DNA of 64,000 nt from CAYXDO01 sp964463485 (lineage in GTDB: Bacteria; Myxococcota; Kuafuiibacteriia; Kuafuiibacteriales; Kuafuiibacteriaceae), in assembly GCA_964463485.1 (NCBI GenBank), contig CAYXDO010000001.1, positions 133,911 through 197,910 of the forward strand, read 5' to 3'. The notes under the pieces are model-generated. The model saw nothing but the letters and a program-made list of their open reading frames with translations, did not search any database and was not told the origin of the DNA. The position numbers and the translations under genes are program-made. Shown here piece after piece: positions 1 to 9,099 of the stretch; position 1 is the first letter of the stretch, and the number at the start of each line of letters is the position of its first letter.

Positions 1-87
1 GAATTGGTCATGGCCCTTTCGTACCATGTCTGTCGGTCCTTGTGTCCCAACGGTCCCAGCCGATCTCTGAAAATCGTCGGGCGGGGG

Positions 88-116
88 TTGCACGCTCGGC
101 AGGCTTGATCTAGGTT
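88..116 (+). promoter_or_regulatory. candidate sigma-70 promoter of the AGE/GlgX/STAS operon
   Basis: A TTGCAC -35 box (88-93) and a TAGGTT -10 box (111-116) are separated by exactly 17 bases. The start codon of the first operon gene lies about 80 bases downstream, leaving room for a leader. Nothing else recognisable lies in bases 1-195. The call rests on motif similarity only. Confidence 0.4.
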
Positions 117-195
117 CCGGCCGCTTTCGAGACCGAGCAAGGAAGAGAGCTTCGAGGCGAACAATCGCCCGAGGGGAAGGCGCCGAGGAACATCG

Positions 196-2019
196 ATGAA
201 CGAGATGAAGTTCACCTTTTCGGACACTGTCGCGGGCTATGTGCAGTCCTTCGACAAGGACACCGACAGCTACGTCGTCAAGACGAGCGACGGGCGGGAT
301 TTCAAGGTCAAGCTGAAGAGCAACACGTACGCTCAGCTTTGTCGCAATCTCGCCGATCCGTGGTTCGACTGCACGGGCCAGATGCGACAGATGTTGTCCC
401 AGGAAGGTCGGTTCCTTTACACCTACGGCGTGTTCTATCCGGAAGCCGGCGGGAACGCGTACGAGGCGCAGTACATCGTATTCACGGGTCGCAAGCCCGA
501 CGAGTACGTGTTCGAGCGACCGGACTGGTGGGTCAATCAGATCCGTCAGTTGGGCGATTTCTATCTGCGGGCCCAATTTCAGGGCAAGGCGCCTGACTAC
601 AAAGAGTACCGAACGACGATCACGCTCACCGGTGAAAAGGCGAAGGACAACTACCGCCAGGAGACCGACACGATCTCGCGATTGGTCTACGGTTTCGCGA
701 GCGCGTACTTGCTGACGGGTGACGATCGATATCTCGAGGCTGCGGAGAAGGGGACTGAGTACCTCCGCGACCACATGCGGTTCTACGATGCGGACGAGAA
801 CATCGTCTATTGGTACCACGGCATCGACATTCGGGGCACGCGGGAGGAGAAGGTCTTCGGTTCCGAGTTCGGAGACGACTACATGGCCATTCCGGCCTAC
901 GAGCAGATCTATGCGCTCGCCGGGCCGATTCAGACTTACCGCATCACCGGCGATCCGCGGATTCTGAAGGACGCAGAGATGACGGTCGACTTGTTCGACC
1001 GCTTCTACCTCGACAAAGCCAAGGGCGGCTATTTCTCGCACCTCGACCCGATCACCCTCGACGCGCGTTCGGACTCATTGGGCGCGAACAAGGGCAAGAA
1101 GAACTGGAACTCGGTCGGCGACCATGCGCCCGCGTATCTGATCAACTTGTACCTTGCGACGGGTGAGAACAAGTACGCGACGTTCCTCGAGTACACGTTC
1201 GACACGATCACGAAGTACTTCCCGAACTACGACGAGAGCCCGTACGTGCAGGAGAAGTTCTTCGAGGACTGGTCTGCCGACCGAACTCACATGTGGCAGC
1301 AGAATCGCGGCGTGGTGGGTCACAACCTCAAGATCGCCTGGAACTTGATGCGCATGCAGAGCCTCAAGGCGAAGAAGGACTACGAGAACTTCGCTCGCCG
1401 GATCGCCGACGTGATGCCGAAGGTCGGTGGGGACGCGCAGCGGGGCGGTTGGTACGACGTTCAAGAGCGCATGAAGGGTCCGGGCGAGGAGTGGCATCGG
1501 TTCGCCTTCCACGACCGCAAGGCCTGGTGGCAGCAAGAACAGGGCATCTTGGCGTACCTGATCTTGAAGGGCGTGCTTGGGGACGACAAATTCCTGAAGT
1601 ATGCGAGGGAATCGAGCGCCTTCTACAACGCGTTCTTCCTCGACCACGACGACGGCGCGGTCTACTTCAACGTGATGGCGAGCGGGCTTCCGTACCTGAT
1701 GGGTACGGAGCGACTCAAGGGCAGCCACTCGATGAGTGGCTATCACAGCTTCGAGCTCGCCTACCTCGCCCAGACCTACACGAACTTGATGATCACGAAG
1801 CAGCCGCTCGACTTGTATTTCAAGCCGATGCCGGGTGGCTTCAAACGAAACATTCTGCGCGTGTCGCCGGACATTTTGCCTCCGGGCAGCATCAAGATCA
1901 CCGACGTTTGGGTCAATGACGAGCCGTACACGAACTTCGACGCCGAGGGCCTGACCGTGAAGATCCCGGAGACGAAGGAACGTCCGCGTATCAAAGTGCG
2001 CGTGGCGCCGACTCGGTGA
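196..2019 (+). CDS. AGE-family (N-acylglucosamine 2-epimerase/cellobiose epimerase-like) protein
   Basis: This 607-residue protein has a roughly 105-residue beta-rich N-terminal region followed by an (alpha/alpha)6-barrel of the AGE type. Family-like landmarks are GHNLKIAW (about 376), KAWWQQEQG (about 441-449, matching the KxWWxQxE catalytic-region signature) and YHSFE (about 515). These supply the His and Glu residues that act in proton abstraction in sugar epimerases. AGE enzymes interconvert 2-epimers of aldoses or acylamino sugars; the substrate here is unknown. It is longer than a usual AGE enzyme (about 400 residues) because of the N-terminal domain. GAGGA just upstream supports the ATG. 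Its stop overlaps the start of the following STAS gene (TGATG), so the two are probably translationally coupled. It is probably cytoplasmic, with no signal peptide. Confidence 0.8.
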   Translation: MNEMKFTFSDTVAGYVQSFDKDTDSYVVKTSDGRDFKVKLKSNTYAQLCRNLADPWFDCTGQMRQMLSQEGRFLYTYGVFYPEAGGNAYEAQYIVFTGRKPDEYVFERPDWWVNQIRQLGDFYLRAQFQGKAPDYKEYRTTITLTGEKAKDNYRQETDTISRLVYGFASAYLLTGDDRYLEAAEKGTEYLRDHMRFYDADENIVYWYHGIDIRGTREEKVFGSEFGDDYMAIPAYEQIYALAGPIQTYRITGDPRILKDAEMTVDLFDRFYLDKAKGGYFSHLDPITLDARSDSLGANKGKKNWNSVGDHAPAYLINLYLATGENKYATFLEYTFDTITKYFPNYDESPYVQEKFFEDWSADRTHMWQQNRGVVGHNLKIAWNLMRMQSLKAKKDYENFARRIADVMPKVGGDAQRGGWYDVQERMKGPGEEWHRFAFHDRKAWWQQEQGILAYLILKGVLGDDKFLKYARESSAFYNAFFLDHDDGAVYFNVMASGLPYLMGTERLKGSHSMSGYHSFELAYLAQTYTNLMITKQPLDLYFKPMPGGFKRNILRVSPDILPPGSIKITDVWVNDEPYTNFDAEGLTVKIPETKERPRIKVRVAPTR

Positions 2020-2360
2020 TGGCGATGGACATCGAGGTTCGCAAGGAAGGTCCGGTCACCTGTGTGGCGATCGGGTTCGACATCGACGGCAAGACCGCTC
2101 CGGACGTCCAGGCCAAGGTGCTTGGGTTGGTGGAGAAGAACGGTCGGCTGCTGCTCGATTTTTCGAAAGTCGGGTACATGTCGAGCGCGGGCCTGCGGGT
2201 GCTGCTGACGACCCATCGTCAAGTCACCGCCAACCAGGCGAAGCTCGTGCTGGTGGGTTTGTCGGAGGACCTGAAGGAAGTCATGGGAGCGACTGGGTTC
2301 CTGTCGTTCTTCACGATCCACGAGACGCTCGCCGAGGGGCTCGCGGCGCTTGCTTCCTGA
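2019..2360 (+). CDS. STAS-domain anti-sigma factor antagonist (first copy)
   Basis: A single STAS domain of 113 residues. The conserved loop reads YMSSAGLRVLL (about 53-63), which keeps a serine at the position that RsbW-type kinases phosphorylate and PP2C phosphatases dephosphorylate in SpoIIAA/RsbV proteins. The ATG at 2019 overlaps the upstream stop codon; a GTG at 2016 is in frame but less likely. In this operon it is a natural substrate for the HATPase at 5060 and the PP2C phosphatase at 5516. What it releases (a sigma factor or an enzyme such as the neighbouring GlgX) cannot be told from sequence. Confidence 0.88.
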   Translation: MAMDIEVRKEGPVTCVAIGFDIDGKTAPDVQAKVLGLVEKNGRLLLDFSKVGYMSSAGLRVLLTTHRQVTANQAKLVLVGLSEDLKEVMGATGFLSFFTIHETLAEGLAALAS

Positions 2361-2406
2361 CGGGCGGGCGAGCTTTGGCTCGTCGTCCGTCGTTCGACGA
2401 TTTGGA

Positions 2407-2448
2407 CTCTTCGGAGGGGCTCGGGCAGCTCGAGCCTCCTCCGAAGAG
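2407..2448 (+). other. strong stem-loop between the STAS gene and glgX
   Basis: Left arm 2407-2423 (CTCTTCGGAGGGGCTCG) pairs with 2431-2448 with one bulged base across a 7-base loop. No U-run follows, so it is not a classical rho-independent terminator. It sits 33 bases before the glgX start and could be a processing site, an mRNA stabiliser or an attenuator setting GlgX levels relative to the upstream genes. Confidence 0.6.
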
Positions 2449-2480
2449 GTGATTTCTGAGGCAAATGCCTGGAGGACTTG

Positions 2481-4643
2481 GTGCAGCGCATCGACGTCTA
2501 CCCGACTCACGTCTACGAGGGATACAAGGTCCGTCCGGGACGTCCGTACCCCTTCGGCGCCCAGCTCGTTCCGGGAGGAATCAACTTCTCGGTCTTTTCG
2601 CGCCACGCCGACTATTGCGTGCTGGTGTTGTTCGAGAAGGGATCCGAGAAGCCCATGGTGGAGATTCCGTTCCGCGGCGTCTTCAAGCGGGCCGACAACG
2701 GGGACCCGACTTGGGGTGAGTTTCGAATCGGCAACGTGTTTGCGATGACCGTATTCGACCTCGACCATGAGAACCTCGAATATGGCTATCGAATGAACGC
2801 TCCTCATGGCAAGGCCGAGCGCGGCAAGCCCGGGTTTCATCGATTCGATCCGACCGTGGTCCTCCTCGATCCCTACGCCAAGTCGATTGGTGGTCGTGAC
2901 GTTTGGGGAGAGCTCCCGGACTGGAACGCTCAGTTCCAGTATCGGGGCCGCATCGTTCAGGAAGACTTCGACTGGGAGGGCGACCGACCGCTCGAGATTC
3001 CGCTCGAAGACCTCGTGATTTACGAGATGCACGTCCGCAGCTTCACGAAGCACCCGACCGCGAAGGTGCGCAGCCCCGGGACGTTCGCGGCGCTTCGAGA
3101 CAAGATCCCCTACTTGAAGGATCTCGGAGTGAACTGCGTGGAGCTCATGCCGATCTTCGAGTTCGACGAGTTCGAGCACTCTCGGAAGAGTCCAGTGACG
3201 GACGAGATGCTCTACAACTACTGGGGCTACAGCACGGTGGGCTTCTTCGCGCCGAAGGCTGGATTTGCGGCGACGGGGCGGATGCAAGACGGCACCATGG
3301 TGGCTGACGAGCTTCGGGCGACGGTGCGGGAGCTCCATCGAGCGGGGATCGAGGTGATGCTCGACGTGGTGTTCAATCACACCGCGGAAGGTAATGAGTA
3401 CGGTCCGACGATCTCGTTCAAGGGGATCGACAATCCGACGTATTATATGCTCACGCCGGAAGGGTACTATTTCAATTTCAGCGGCACCGGCAACACGTTG
3501 AACTGCAACAATCCGATCGTCCGCAACATGGTGCTCGATGCGCTGCGGCATTGGGCGTCCGAGTTCCACATCGACGGTTTCCGGTTCGACCTCGCGGCCA
3601 TTTTGGGTCGCGACGCCTGGGGTGCTCCGCTCTCGAACCCTCCGCTCCTGGAGGCGCTCGCGCACGATCCGATTTTGGGGAAGTGCAAGCTCGTTGCGGA
3701 GGCATGGGATGCCGGTGGGTTGTACCAGGTCGGTTCATTTCCGTCCTACGGGCGGTGGGCCGAGTGGAATGGAAAGTACCGCGACAACGTGCGGCGATTC
3801 TTGAAAGGCGACGAGGGGCTCGCTGGCGCGGTCGCCCAGGCCGTGCAAGGGTCGCCGGATTTGTACCAGACTCGAGGACCCACCGCTTCGATCAATTTTA
3901 TCACCTGTCATGACGGCATGACCATGATGGATTTGGTTTCTTACAACCAGAAGCACAACGAAGCGAACGGCGAAGAGAACCGAGACGGCAACGACGACAA
4001 CTACAGCTGGAATTGTGGCGTCGAAGGACCCTCTGACGACCCGGAGATCAACCGCGTGCGGGAGCGTCAGATCAAGAACGCCATGGCGCTCTTGTTGACC
4101 AGCCACGGCGTGCCCATGATTCTGATGGGAGACGAGGTCGGCCGTACTCAAAAGGGCAACAACAACACGTACTGCCACGACAATGACCTGAATTGGCTCG
4201 ATTGGACCCTGCTCGAGAAGCACAGGAGCATCCATCGCTTCGTTCGATCGATGATCAAGCTGCGCCATGCGCACCCCGTCCTTCGGACGAAGGAGCACAT
4301 GAAGAACCGGGATACCGTCGGTAGCGGCTTTCCTGACGTGAGTTGGCACGGAGTCGAGGCCTGGAAGCCCGATTGGAATGGTCGGTCTTTGGCGTATTTG
4401 TTGTGCGGTCGTCACGCCAGGGACGGCGAAGACGACTACGTTTATGTTGCGACGAACAGTTATTGGGATGCGTTGAGCTTCGAGCTTCCGCGCTTGCCAG
4501 CCGGTATGAGTTGGCACGTCTTCGCGAACACCGGGGTCGACTCCCCCGGAGACGCCGCGGAGTTGGGCAAGGAACCTCGGCTCGAGGATCAGAATCGGTT
4601 TCTGATGGGTCCGCGCTCCGTCGCGGTGCTCATCGGGCGTTAG
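2481..4643 (+). CDS. glgX: glycogen debranching enzyme GlgX / isoamylase-type
   Basis: Hydrolyses alpha-1,6 branch points of glycogen or limit dextrins in the cytoplasm. The 720-residue protein has an N-terminal CBM48-like domain (about 15-110) and a GH13 barrel. Catalytic residues are visible: nucleophile D370 in GFRFDLA, acid/base E407 in VAEAWD, and D478 in TCHDGM. VVFNHT (about 298) is the first conserved GH13 block. Length and order match GlgX/TreX enzymes. GTG at 2481 is preferred over TTG at 2478 because GGAGG (2471-2475) is then 5 bases away. Its place between two STAS genes suggests that glycan remodelling is co-expressed with, or controlled by, a partner-switching circuit. Confidence 0.95.
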   Translation: MQRIDVYPTHVYEGYKVRPGRPYPFGAQLVPGGINFSVFSRHADYCVLVLFEKGSEKPMVEIPFRGVFKRADNGDPTWGEFRIGNVFAMTVFDLDHENLEYGYRMNAPHGKAERGKPGFHRFDPTVVLLDPYAKSIGGRDVWGELPDWNAQFQYRGRIVQEDFDWEGDRPLEIPLEDLVIYEMHVRSFTKHPTAKVRSPGTFAALRDKIPYLKDLGVNCVELMPIFEFDEFEHSRKSPVTDEMLYNYWGYSTVGFFAPKAGFAATGRMQDGTMVADELRATVRELHRAGIEVMLDVVFNHTAEGNEYGPTISFKGIDNPTYYMLTPEGYYFNFSGTGNTLNCNNPIVRNMVLDALRHWASEFHIDGFRFDLAAILGRDAWGAPLSNPPLLEALAHDPILGKCKLVAEAWDAGGLYQVGSFPSYGRWAEWNGKYRDNVRRFLKGDEGLAGAVAQAVQGSPDLYQTRGPTASINFITCHDGMTMMDLVSYNQKHNEANGEENRDGNDDNYSWNCGVEGPSDDPEINRVRERQIKNAMALLLTSHGVPMILMGDEVGRTQKGNNNTYCHDNDLNWLDWTLLEKHRSIHRFVRSMIKLRHAHPVLRTKEHMKNRDTVGSGFPDVSWHGVEAWKPDWNGRSLAYLLCGRHARDGEDDYVYVATNSYWDALSFELPRLPAGMSWHVFANTGVDSPGDAAELGKEPRLEDQNRFLMGPRSVAVLIGR

Positions 4644-4653
4644 TGAGCGAGTG

Positions 4654-4671
4654 CGGCCGGAGCTCCGGCCG
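4654..4671. other. 18-bp perfect palindrome after glgX
   Basis: CGGCCGGAGCTCCGGCCG is its own reverse complement and lies between glgX and the second STAS gene. It could form a hairpin in the mRNA or serve as a dimeric binding site; no function can be assigned. Confidence 0.4.
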
Positions 4672-4714
4672 ATCGTACGAGTCGGCCGAGGGCCGAAGGA
4701 AGAGGAGATCGAAG

Positions 4715-5050
4715 ATGGCTTTTGATGTGACTCTCAGCGTCGAGAACGGAATTGCCAAGGTAGCGCTCAAAGGTGAGTTGGACGCGGCGGCCGCGCCCAA
4801 GTTCAAAACGGCAGTGGAGCAGGCGGCCGAGGCCAAGGCCAAAAAGCTGGTCCTGATGATGGATGGGCTCGAGTACATGGCGAGCGCGGGCCTCCGGGTG
4901 CTCATCTTTGCCAAGCAGAAGATGGGTCCTTCGGTCGGCGTCTTCGTCGTCGGCGCACGCGATGCGGTCGTCGAGTCGATCGAGATGACGGGATTCCATC
5001 AGAGCGTCACGATGCTCCCGTCTTACGACGCGAGCTTGATCGAGAAGTGA
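4715..5050 (+). CDS. STAS-domain anti-sigma factor antagonist (second copy)
   Basis: A 111-residue single STAS domain with the loop YMASAGLRVLIF (about 54-65). The central serine is kept, while the Asp/Ser before it in SpoIIAA-type proteins is Ala. A clear AGGAAGAGGAG ribosome site precedes the ATG. The HATPase gene starts 9 bases after its stop, the usual order of rsbV-rsbW pairs, so this copy is the more likely direct partner of that kinase. It is similar to, but clearly diverged from, the first STAS copy in the operon. Confidence 0.88.
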   Translation: MAFDVTLSVENGIAKVALKGELDAAAAPKFKTAVEQAAEAKAKKLVLMMDGLEYMASAGLRVLIFAKQKMGPSVGVFVVGARDAVVESIEMTGFHQSVTMLPSYDASLIEK

Positions 5051-5059
5051 GCTCCGTCG

Positions 5060-5482
5060 ATGGAGCCCCTGACTCTCCCTGGAAACCTCGAGTCTCTCAC
5101 CCCGGTTCGTGACTACGTCAAAGCGGCCGCGGCCCTGGCGGGCCTCGACAAGAAGGTAACGTACCGTCTCATGCTGGCGGTCGACGAGGTCGCTACCAAC
5201 GTCGTGGTGCATGGGTACGAGGAGGCCGGCCTCGCTGGGCCGATGACGATCTCGGCCGAGGTGGACACCAGCGCGCTCGTCATCATACTCGAGGACGTAG
5301 GGGTCGAGTATGATGACAGTCGCCGTGGCACGCCCGACGACCTCGACAAACCCATCGAGGAGCGAGAAATTGGCGGCCTTGGAGTGTTCCTCGCCGTCGA
5401 AGGTGTGGACGAGTACAAGTATAAACGCGTCGATGGGAAGAATCGGCGCACGTTCGTGATCAAGCGGACCGCGGGTGGTTGA
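5060..5482 (+). CDS. RsbW/SpoIIAB-like serine kinase / anti-sigma factor (HATPase_c)
   Basis: A 140-residue GHKL ATPase domain. The N box is in LAVDEVATNVVVHGY (about 40-54), the G1-like box is EDVGVEYD (about 76-83) and the G2 box is GGLGVFL. Members phosphorylate STAS antagonists on serine and, when free, bind a sigma factor or other target. It is flanked by its expected substrate (STAS) and phosphatase (PP2C). No sigma-factor gene is present in the operon, so the final target may be encoded elsewhere or may be non-transcriptional. Confidence 0.88.
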   Translation: MEPLTLPGNLESLTPVRDYVKAAAALAGLDKKVTYRLMLAVDEVATNVVVHGYEEAGLAGPMTISAEVDTSALVIILEDVGVEYDDSRRGTPDDLDKPIEEREIGGLGVFLAVEGVDEYKYKRVDGKNRRTFVIKRTAGG

Positions 5483-5515
5483 GCCGCCCGTGGGGAGCGC
5501 CCCAGGAGGTGCCGA

Positions 5516-7291
5516 ATGCTGAGTACTCAGGAGATCGTTGGGATCCTGGGGCGCTGCGACATTTTTGCCGGCATGGCCCAGGACCGGCTGTTGGACCTAG
5601 CCAAGAGCGCGGACGTCATCGACGTCAAAGATGGCTCCCGGGTCTTCACCGAGGGCGAGCCTGGCCACGACATGCACGTCGTGGCGTCGGGCGTCGTGCG
5701 AATTCATCGCGGTGAAAAAGCGCTTCGCCAGCTCGCCGCTTCGTCGGTGTTTGGCGAGATGGCGTTGCTCGATCCGGGCAGCAAACGCGCGGCGTCGGCC
5801 ACGGCCGACGGACCCGCCGTGCTTTTACGGTTCGACCGCGAGACCTTCATGCGGATCGTGGAGAACCGCCCGGAGGTGTTGCTGGCGATGCTGCGGGAGT
5901 TCTCCAAACGTGTGAATGCGTACATCTTCGACCTCGCCCAAGTTCGGCACGTGCTCGAAGAGGTGATCTTGCCCCTGGGAGTCGCGCTGTCGTCGGAGAG
6001 TGTCGAGCGGCTGCTCGAGCGCATCTTGATCGAAGCGCAGCGACTCACACGGGCCGACGGAGGAACGCTGTACTTGCGAAGAGGCGAGGAGCTGGCGTTC
6101 ACCATCATGATGTGTGAGTCGCTGAGGGTCGCCAAGGGCACGGGCTTCGAAGAGCCCATCACGCTCGCGCCGTTGCCTTTGGTCGGAGCGGACGGAGAAC
6201 CGAACCTGGCGAACATCGCTTCTTTCGTCACCCACATGGGTTATGGGATCAACATCCCAGACGTCTACGAAGTGAAGGAGTTCGATTTTTCGGGGACTCG
6301 AGCCTTCGACAAAGCGAACAATTTCCGCACTCGCTCGTGTCTGACGACGCCGCTCAGAGATCACGAGAAGAACGTAATCGGCGTCCTGCAGCTGATCAAC
6401 GCGAGAGATGGTTCGGGCTCGCCTGTGCCTTTCTCGAGCTATCATGAGCTCATCGTCGAGTCGCTGGCTTCGCAAGCGGCCATGGCGCTCAATACCCAGA
6501 ACCTGCTGAAGCGGCAGCGGGAGCTCGCGAGGTTGGAGCACGACATTCACGTCGCGCGACAGATTCAAGCAGACTTCTTGCCAGACACGATTCCGCAGCC
6601 CGAAGGGTACGAGCTCGACAGTCGATTCCGCCCAGCTCGCCAGGTCGGTGGAGATTTCTACGATGCGTTCCCGACCACCGGCGGTCGGATCGGATTCGTG
6701 ATTGCCGATGTGTGCGACAAAGGCGTAGGGGCGGCCCTCTTCATGGCGTTGTCTAGGAGCCTCGTGCGGGCCTTCTCGTGGTTGGACTCCGCGCCGAGCG
6801 GGTCCCCGGAGCTCGCTGCGGCGGCTGAGCCCATCACGCGGGCGAACGACTACATCACGAGCTTCCACAACAAGATGAACATGTTCGTGACGTTGTTCTA
6901 CGGCGTGCTCGACCCCGCCACCGGGGCCATGCAGTACATCAACGCCGGGCACAACCCGCCGCTGGTGATCGGAAGCAACGGGAAAATCAAGGCTCGCTTG
7001 GCGCTGACTGGACCCGCGGTGGGTATGATTCCGGGAGCAGTTTTCAAGACCGGACAGCTTCAGCTCGAACCCGGCGACGTCTTTTATGGGTACACCGACG
7101 GAGTCACCGAGGCGCGAGACCCCACCGGCGGGTTCTGGTCCGAGAAAAAACTCCAGGCCGTACTCAGCGAGATCGGAAATCGAACCGCCACCGACGTCCT
7201 CGAGCTCGTCGATACTCATCTCAAAGCGCACGTGAAGGACGCCGAGCCGTCGGACGACATCACGATGTTGGCCATCCGACGGAAGCCCTGA
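5516..7291 (+). CDS. cNMP-binding/GAF/PP2C (SpoIIE/RsbU-type) phosphatase
   Basis: A 591-residue signalling phosphatase. Domains in order: cyclic-nucleotide-binding fold (about 1-125, with GEPGHDMHVVASG and FGEMALLD), a GAF domain (about 155-330), a short coiled linker, and a PP2C-type catalytic domain (about 365-590). Metal-binding aspartates are visible in GGDFYD, ADVCDKG, YTDGVTEA and SDDITML. It should dephosphorylate the operon's STAS proteins when a cyclic nucleotide or GAF ligand is sensed, switching their partner. AGGAGG lies 6 bases before the ATG. The cNMP domain could be a fold without ligand. Confidence 0.92.
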   Translation: MLSTQEIVGILGRCDIFAGMAQDRLLDLAKSADVIDVKDGSRVFTEGEPGHDMHVVASGVVRIHRGEKALRQLAASSVFGEMALLDPGSKRAASATADGPAVLLRFDRETFMRIVENRPEVLLAMLREFSKRVNAYIFDLAQVRHVLEEVILPLGVALSSESVERLLERILIEAQRLTRADGGTLYLRRGEELAFTIMMCESLRVAKGTGFEEPITLAPLPLVGADGEPNLANIASFVTHMGYGINIPDVYEVKEFDFSGTRAFDKANNFRTRSCLTTPLRDHEKNVIGVLQLINARDGSGSPVPFSSYHELIVESLASQAAMALNTQNLLKRQRELARLEHDIHVARQIQADFLPDTIPQPEGYELDSRFRPARQVGGDFYDAFPTTGGRIGFVIADVCDKGVGAALFMALSRSLVRAFSWLDSAPSGSPELAAAAEPITRANDYITSFHNKMNMFVTLFYGVLDPATGAMQYINAGHNPPLVIGSNGKIKARLALTGPAVGMIPGAVFKTGQLQLEPGDVFYGYTDGVTEARDPTGGFWSEKKLQAVLSEIGNRTATDVLELVDTHLKAHVKDAEPSDDITMLAIRRKP

Positions 7292-7407
7292 GATCTAGCT
7301 CGTCTTCAGGAAGGCGTAGGCCTCGTTCCGAAGCTCCGACCCGCACAGCCCGAAGTTGCTCAGCTCGTCCCATCCCGGCGGCCGCGGAGTCGCGGGGATC
7401 GGGTGGG

Positions 7408-7435
7408 TTGCGACATCCTCCGTGTCGAGTTATGG
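7408..7435 (+). promoter_or_regulatory. weak candidate promoter for the TSP3-repeat protein
   Basis: TTGCGA (7408-7413) and TTATGG (7430-7435) are 16 bases apart. If real, transcription would begin at or just before ATG 7444, giving a leaderless message and excluding the earlier in-frame ATG at 7432, which lies inside the -10 box. Confidence 0.25.
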
Positions 7436-7443
7436 CGCCGATC

Positions 7444-9099
7444 ATGAGCTCGATCGCACGCGCGCTGCTGTGTCTCGCGACTCTCTTCTCGGGTGCACCT
7501 TTGGCCTTCGCCGCGCCCAGTCCGGATCGCGTGCTGAGTGGAGGGGCGCGAGCGCTCTCTGCGTTGAGGCTGTTGAACGATCGAGCTCCGTACCTCGAGT
7601 ACCCGGCCCACGGAGCCTTCGGGCTGATCGGGTCTCAGGGTGGTCCGGTGGAGGTCGACGTCGCGGGCGGAGGCTCGATGCGCCTTGCCCGCACCAGTCT
7701 GGAGGCTGGGTTCGGGTGGCGGAATCTCAAGTTCGGGATTTTCTGGGACGGCGTGAAGCTGGGCGGCGACACCAACCTGCTGTTCGGCGGTTTTACCTCT
7801 GGCTCGAGCCTGGAGGGGAGTGAGTATGGCGTCGTCAACAACTTCATCCCGTCGGTCTCGCTGTCGCTCGCCCCGGAGCTCGCGTTGACCGCCGGACTGC
7901 TCATCAACAACGAGCGGCTTCGGTCTGGCGTCGAACGGACCAACGCGTTGAGTCCTCTGGTGCGCGCGAGACTGCTGTTCTTCGATCTCGAGTCTGGATT
8001 TCCGGAGGATCCGGAGAGCTCCAAGCTGGCGCTCGGCACGCTCGAAGCGGGTCTGGGCCTGGTGAAGCTGGGCACCACACTCGGGGCTCTGTTTTCGGAG
8101 TCGAGCCGCTCGTTCTGGCTCGACCTGGCCCGCGTCGTCGGGGAGGTTCGGACGTTCTCGTCGTTTTACGCCGCTGGCTCGAACCCATTCATCTTGGACT
8201 TGGCGTCGGGCAACGTCGCAGAAACCGACCTCGGTCTCGAATGGCGCAGCGGAATGCGGTTCCCGTTCTTGGCCGCGGCTCGGGTGAGTCAGGCGGTCAC
8301 GGGAGATCCAGGTTTTCGTAGAGCGGAGCTCGAAATGGATCTGTCGTGGACGGTCTGGGACAGACGGATCGCCGGCTGCGCGACGCCGTCGTCGTACTGG
8401 AAGAGTATGCTCTTCTGGACTCCCTTCACCAGCTTCGTCGACGGCATTGGGTCTCCCGGCGTGACACTCGTCGGACTCTCCGCGCGTGGGTTTTTGGTGA
8501 GGCTCGACGACGAGATTCATCCTGGCTTCTCCGCTGGGTTGCGAGTCGAGACCTTCACCGATCATGTGCGGGAGGAGGACAAAGACGAGGACAGCGAGTA
8601 CCTCTGGTACGAAGGCGAGGAGCAGGCTTTCGTGCGAAGTTATCTAGAGCTCCGAGCTTCGATGAACGACACCTTCAGCCCGGCCGGGCTCCCGTATCCG
8701 GACGCGTTGGGTGTTGGTCTGTTCTACGTCGTCGAGAATCTCGAGCAGCCTCCGAGTCACGACCCGGTGGTCGGCGAGCGTGCCGAGCGCCTCGAGCGAC
8801 TGCTCGACGGAAATCGCGACTTCAGGGCTCGGAAGGAAACCCGAGAGACTTCCCTCGAGTCTCGGGTGATCGAGGGCGTCGTGCGCGGCGTGCTGCCGGG
8901 CGAGCCCAAGTCGGCTGGCGATGACTCGGACGAGGATGGAGTCAGTGACGAGATGGATCGATGTCCGGACCAGCCTGAAGACCGAGACGGATATCTCGAC
9001 GAAGACGGGTGTCCCGACGAAGACAATGATGGAGACGGGGCTCGAGACGCCGTCGATGCGTGCCCGACGGAGCCCGGACCCAACGACGGCTGCCCGTGA
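7444..9099 (+). CDS. exported protein with C-terminal thrombospondin type-3 (calcium) repeats
   Basis: About 551 residues. An N-terminal signal peptide ends near PLAFA-AP. The body (about 30-480) alternates amphipathic strands and turns, as expected for an outer-membrane or surface beta protein. The tail has two TSP3-like units (DSDEDGVSDEMDRCP and DNDGDGARDAVDACP) that usually bind calcium. In many proteobacterial proteins such repeats link a barrel to an OmpA domain; here the protein stops right after them at NDGCP, so no peptidoglycan-binding domain follows. ATG 7432 is an alternative start. Confidence 0.75.
   Translation: MSSIARALLCLATLFSGAPLAFAAPSPDRVLSGGARALSALRLLNDRAPYLEYPAHGAFGLIGSQGGPVEVDVAGGGSMRLARTSLEAGFGWRNLKFGIFWDGVKLGGDTNLLFGGFTSGSSLEGSEYGVVNNFIPSVSLSLAPELALTAGLLINNERLRSGVERTNALSPLVRARLLFFDLESGFPEDPESSKLALGTLEAGLGLVKLGTTLGALFSESSRSFWLDLARVVGEVRTFSSFYAAGSNPFILDLASGNVAETDLGLEWRSGMRFPFLAAARVSQAVTGDPGFRRAELEMDLSWTVWDRRIAGCATPSSYWKSMLFWTPFTSFVDGIGSPGVTLVGLSARGFLVRLDDEIHPGFSAGLRVETFTDHVREEDKDEDSEYLWYEGEEQAFVRSYLELRASMNDTFSPAGLPYPDALGVGLFYVVENLEQPPSHDPVVGERAERLERLLDGNRDFRARKETRETSLESRVIEGVVRGVLPGEPKSAGDDSDEDGVSDEMDRCPDQPEDRDGYLDEDGCPDEDNDGDGARDAVDACPTEPGPNDGCP

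Noticed and set aside
1776..3665. Long minus-strand open frame opposite the end of the AGE gene, STAS and glgX
   Set aside because: Arg/Glu/His-rich antisense of clearly coding plus-strand genes; no family motif.
7295..7429. Minus-strand peptide-like sequence ending LRNEAYAFLKTS
   Set aside because: Reads like protein but has no usable start codon and only 44 codons; possibly a gene remnant, not enough to call.
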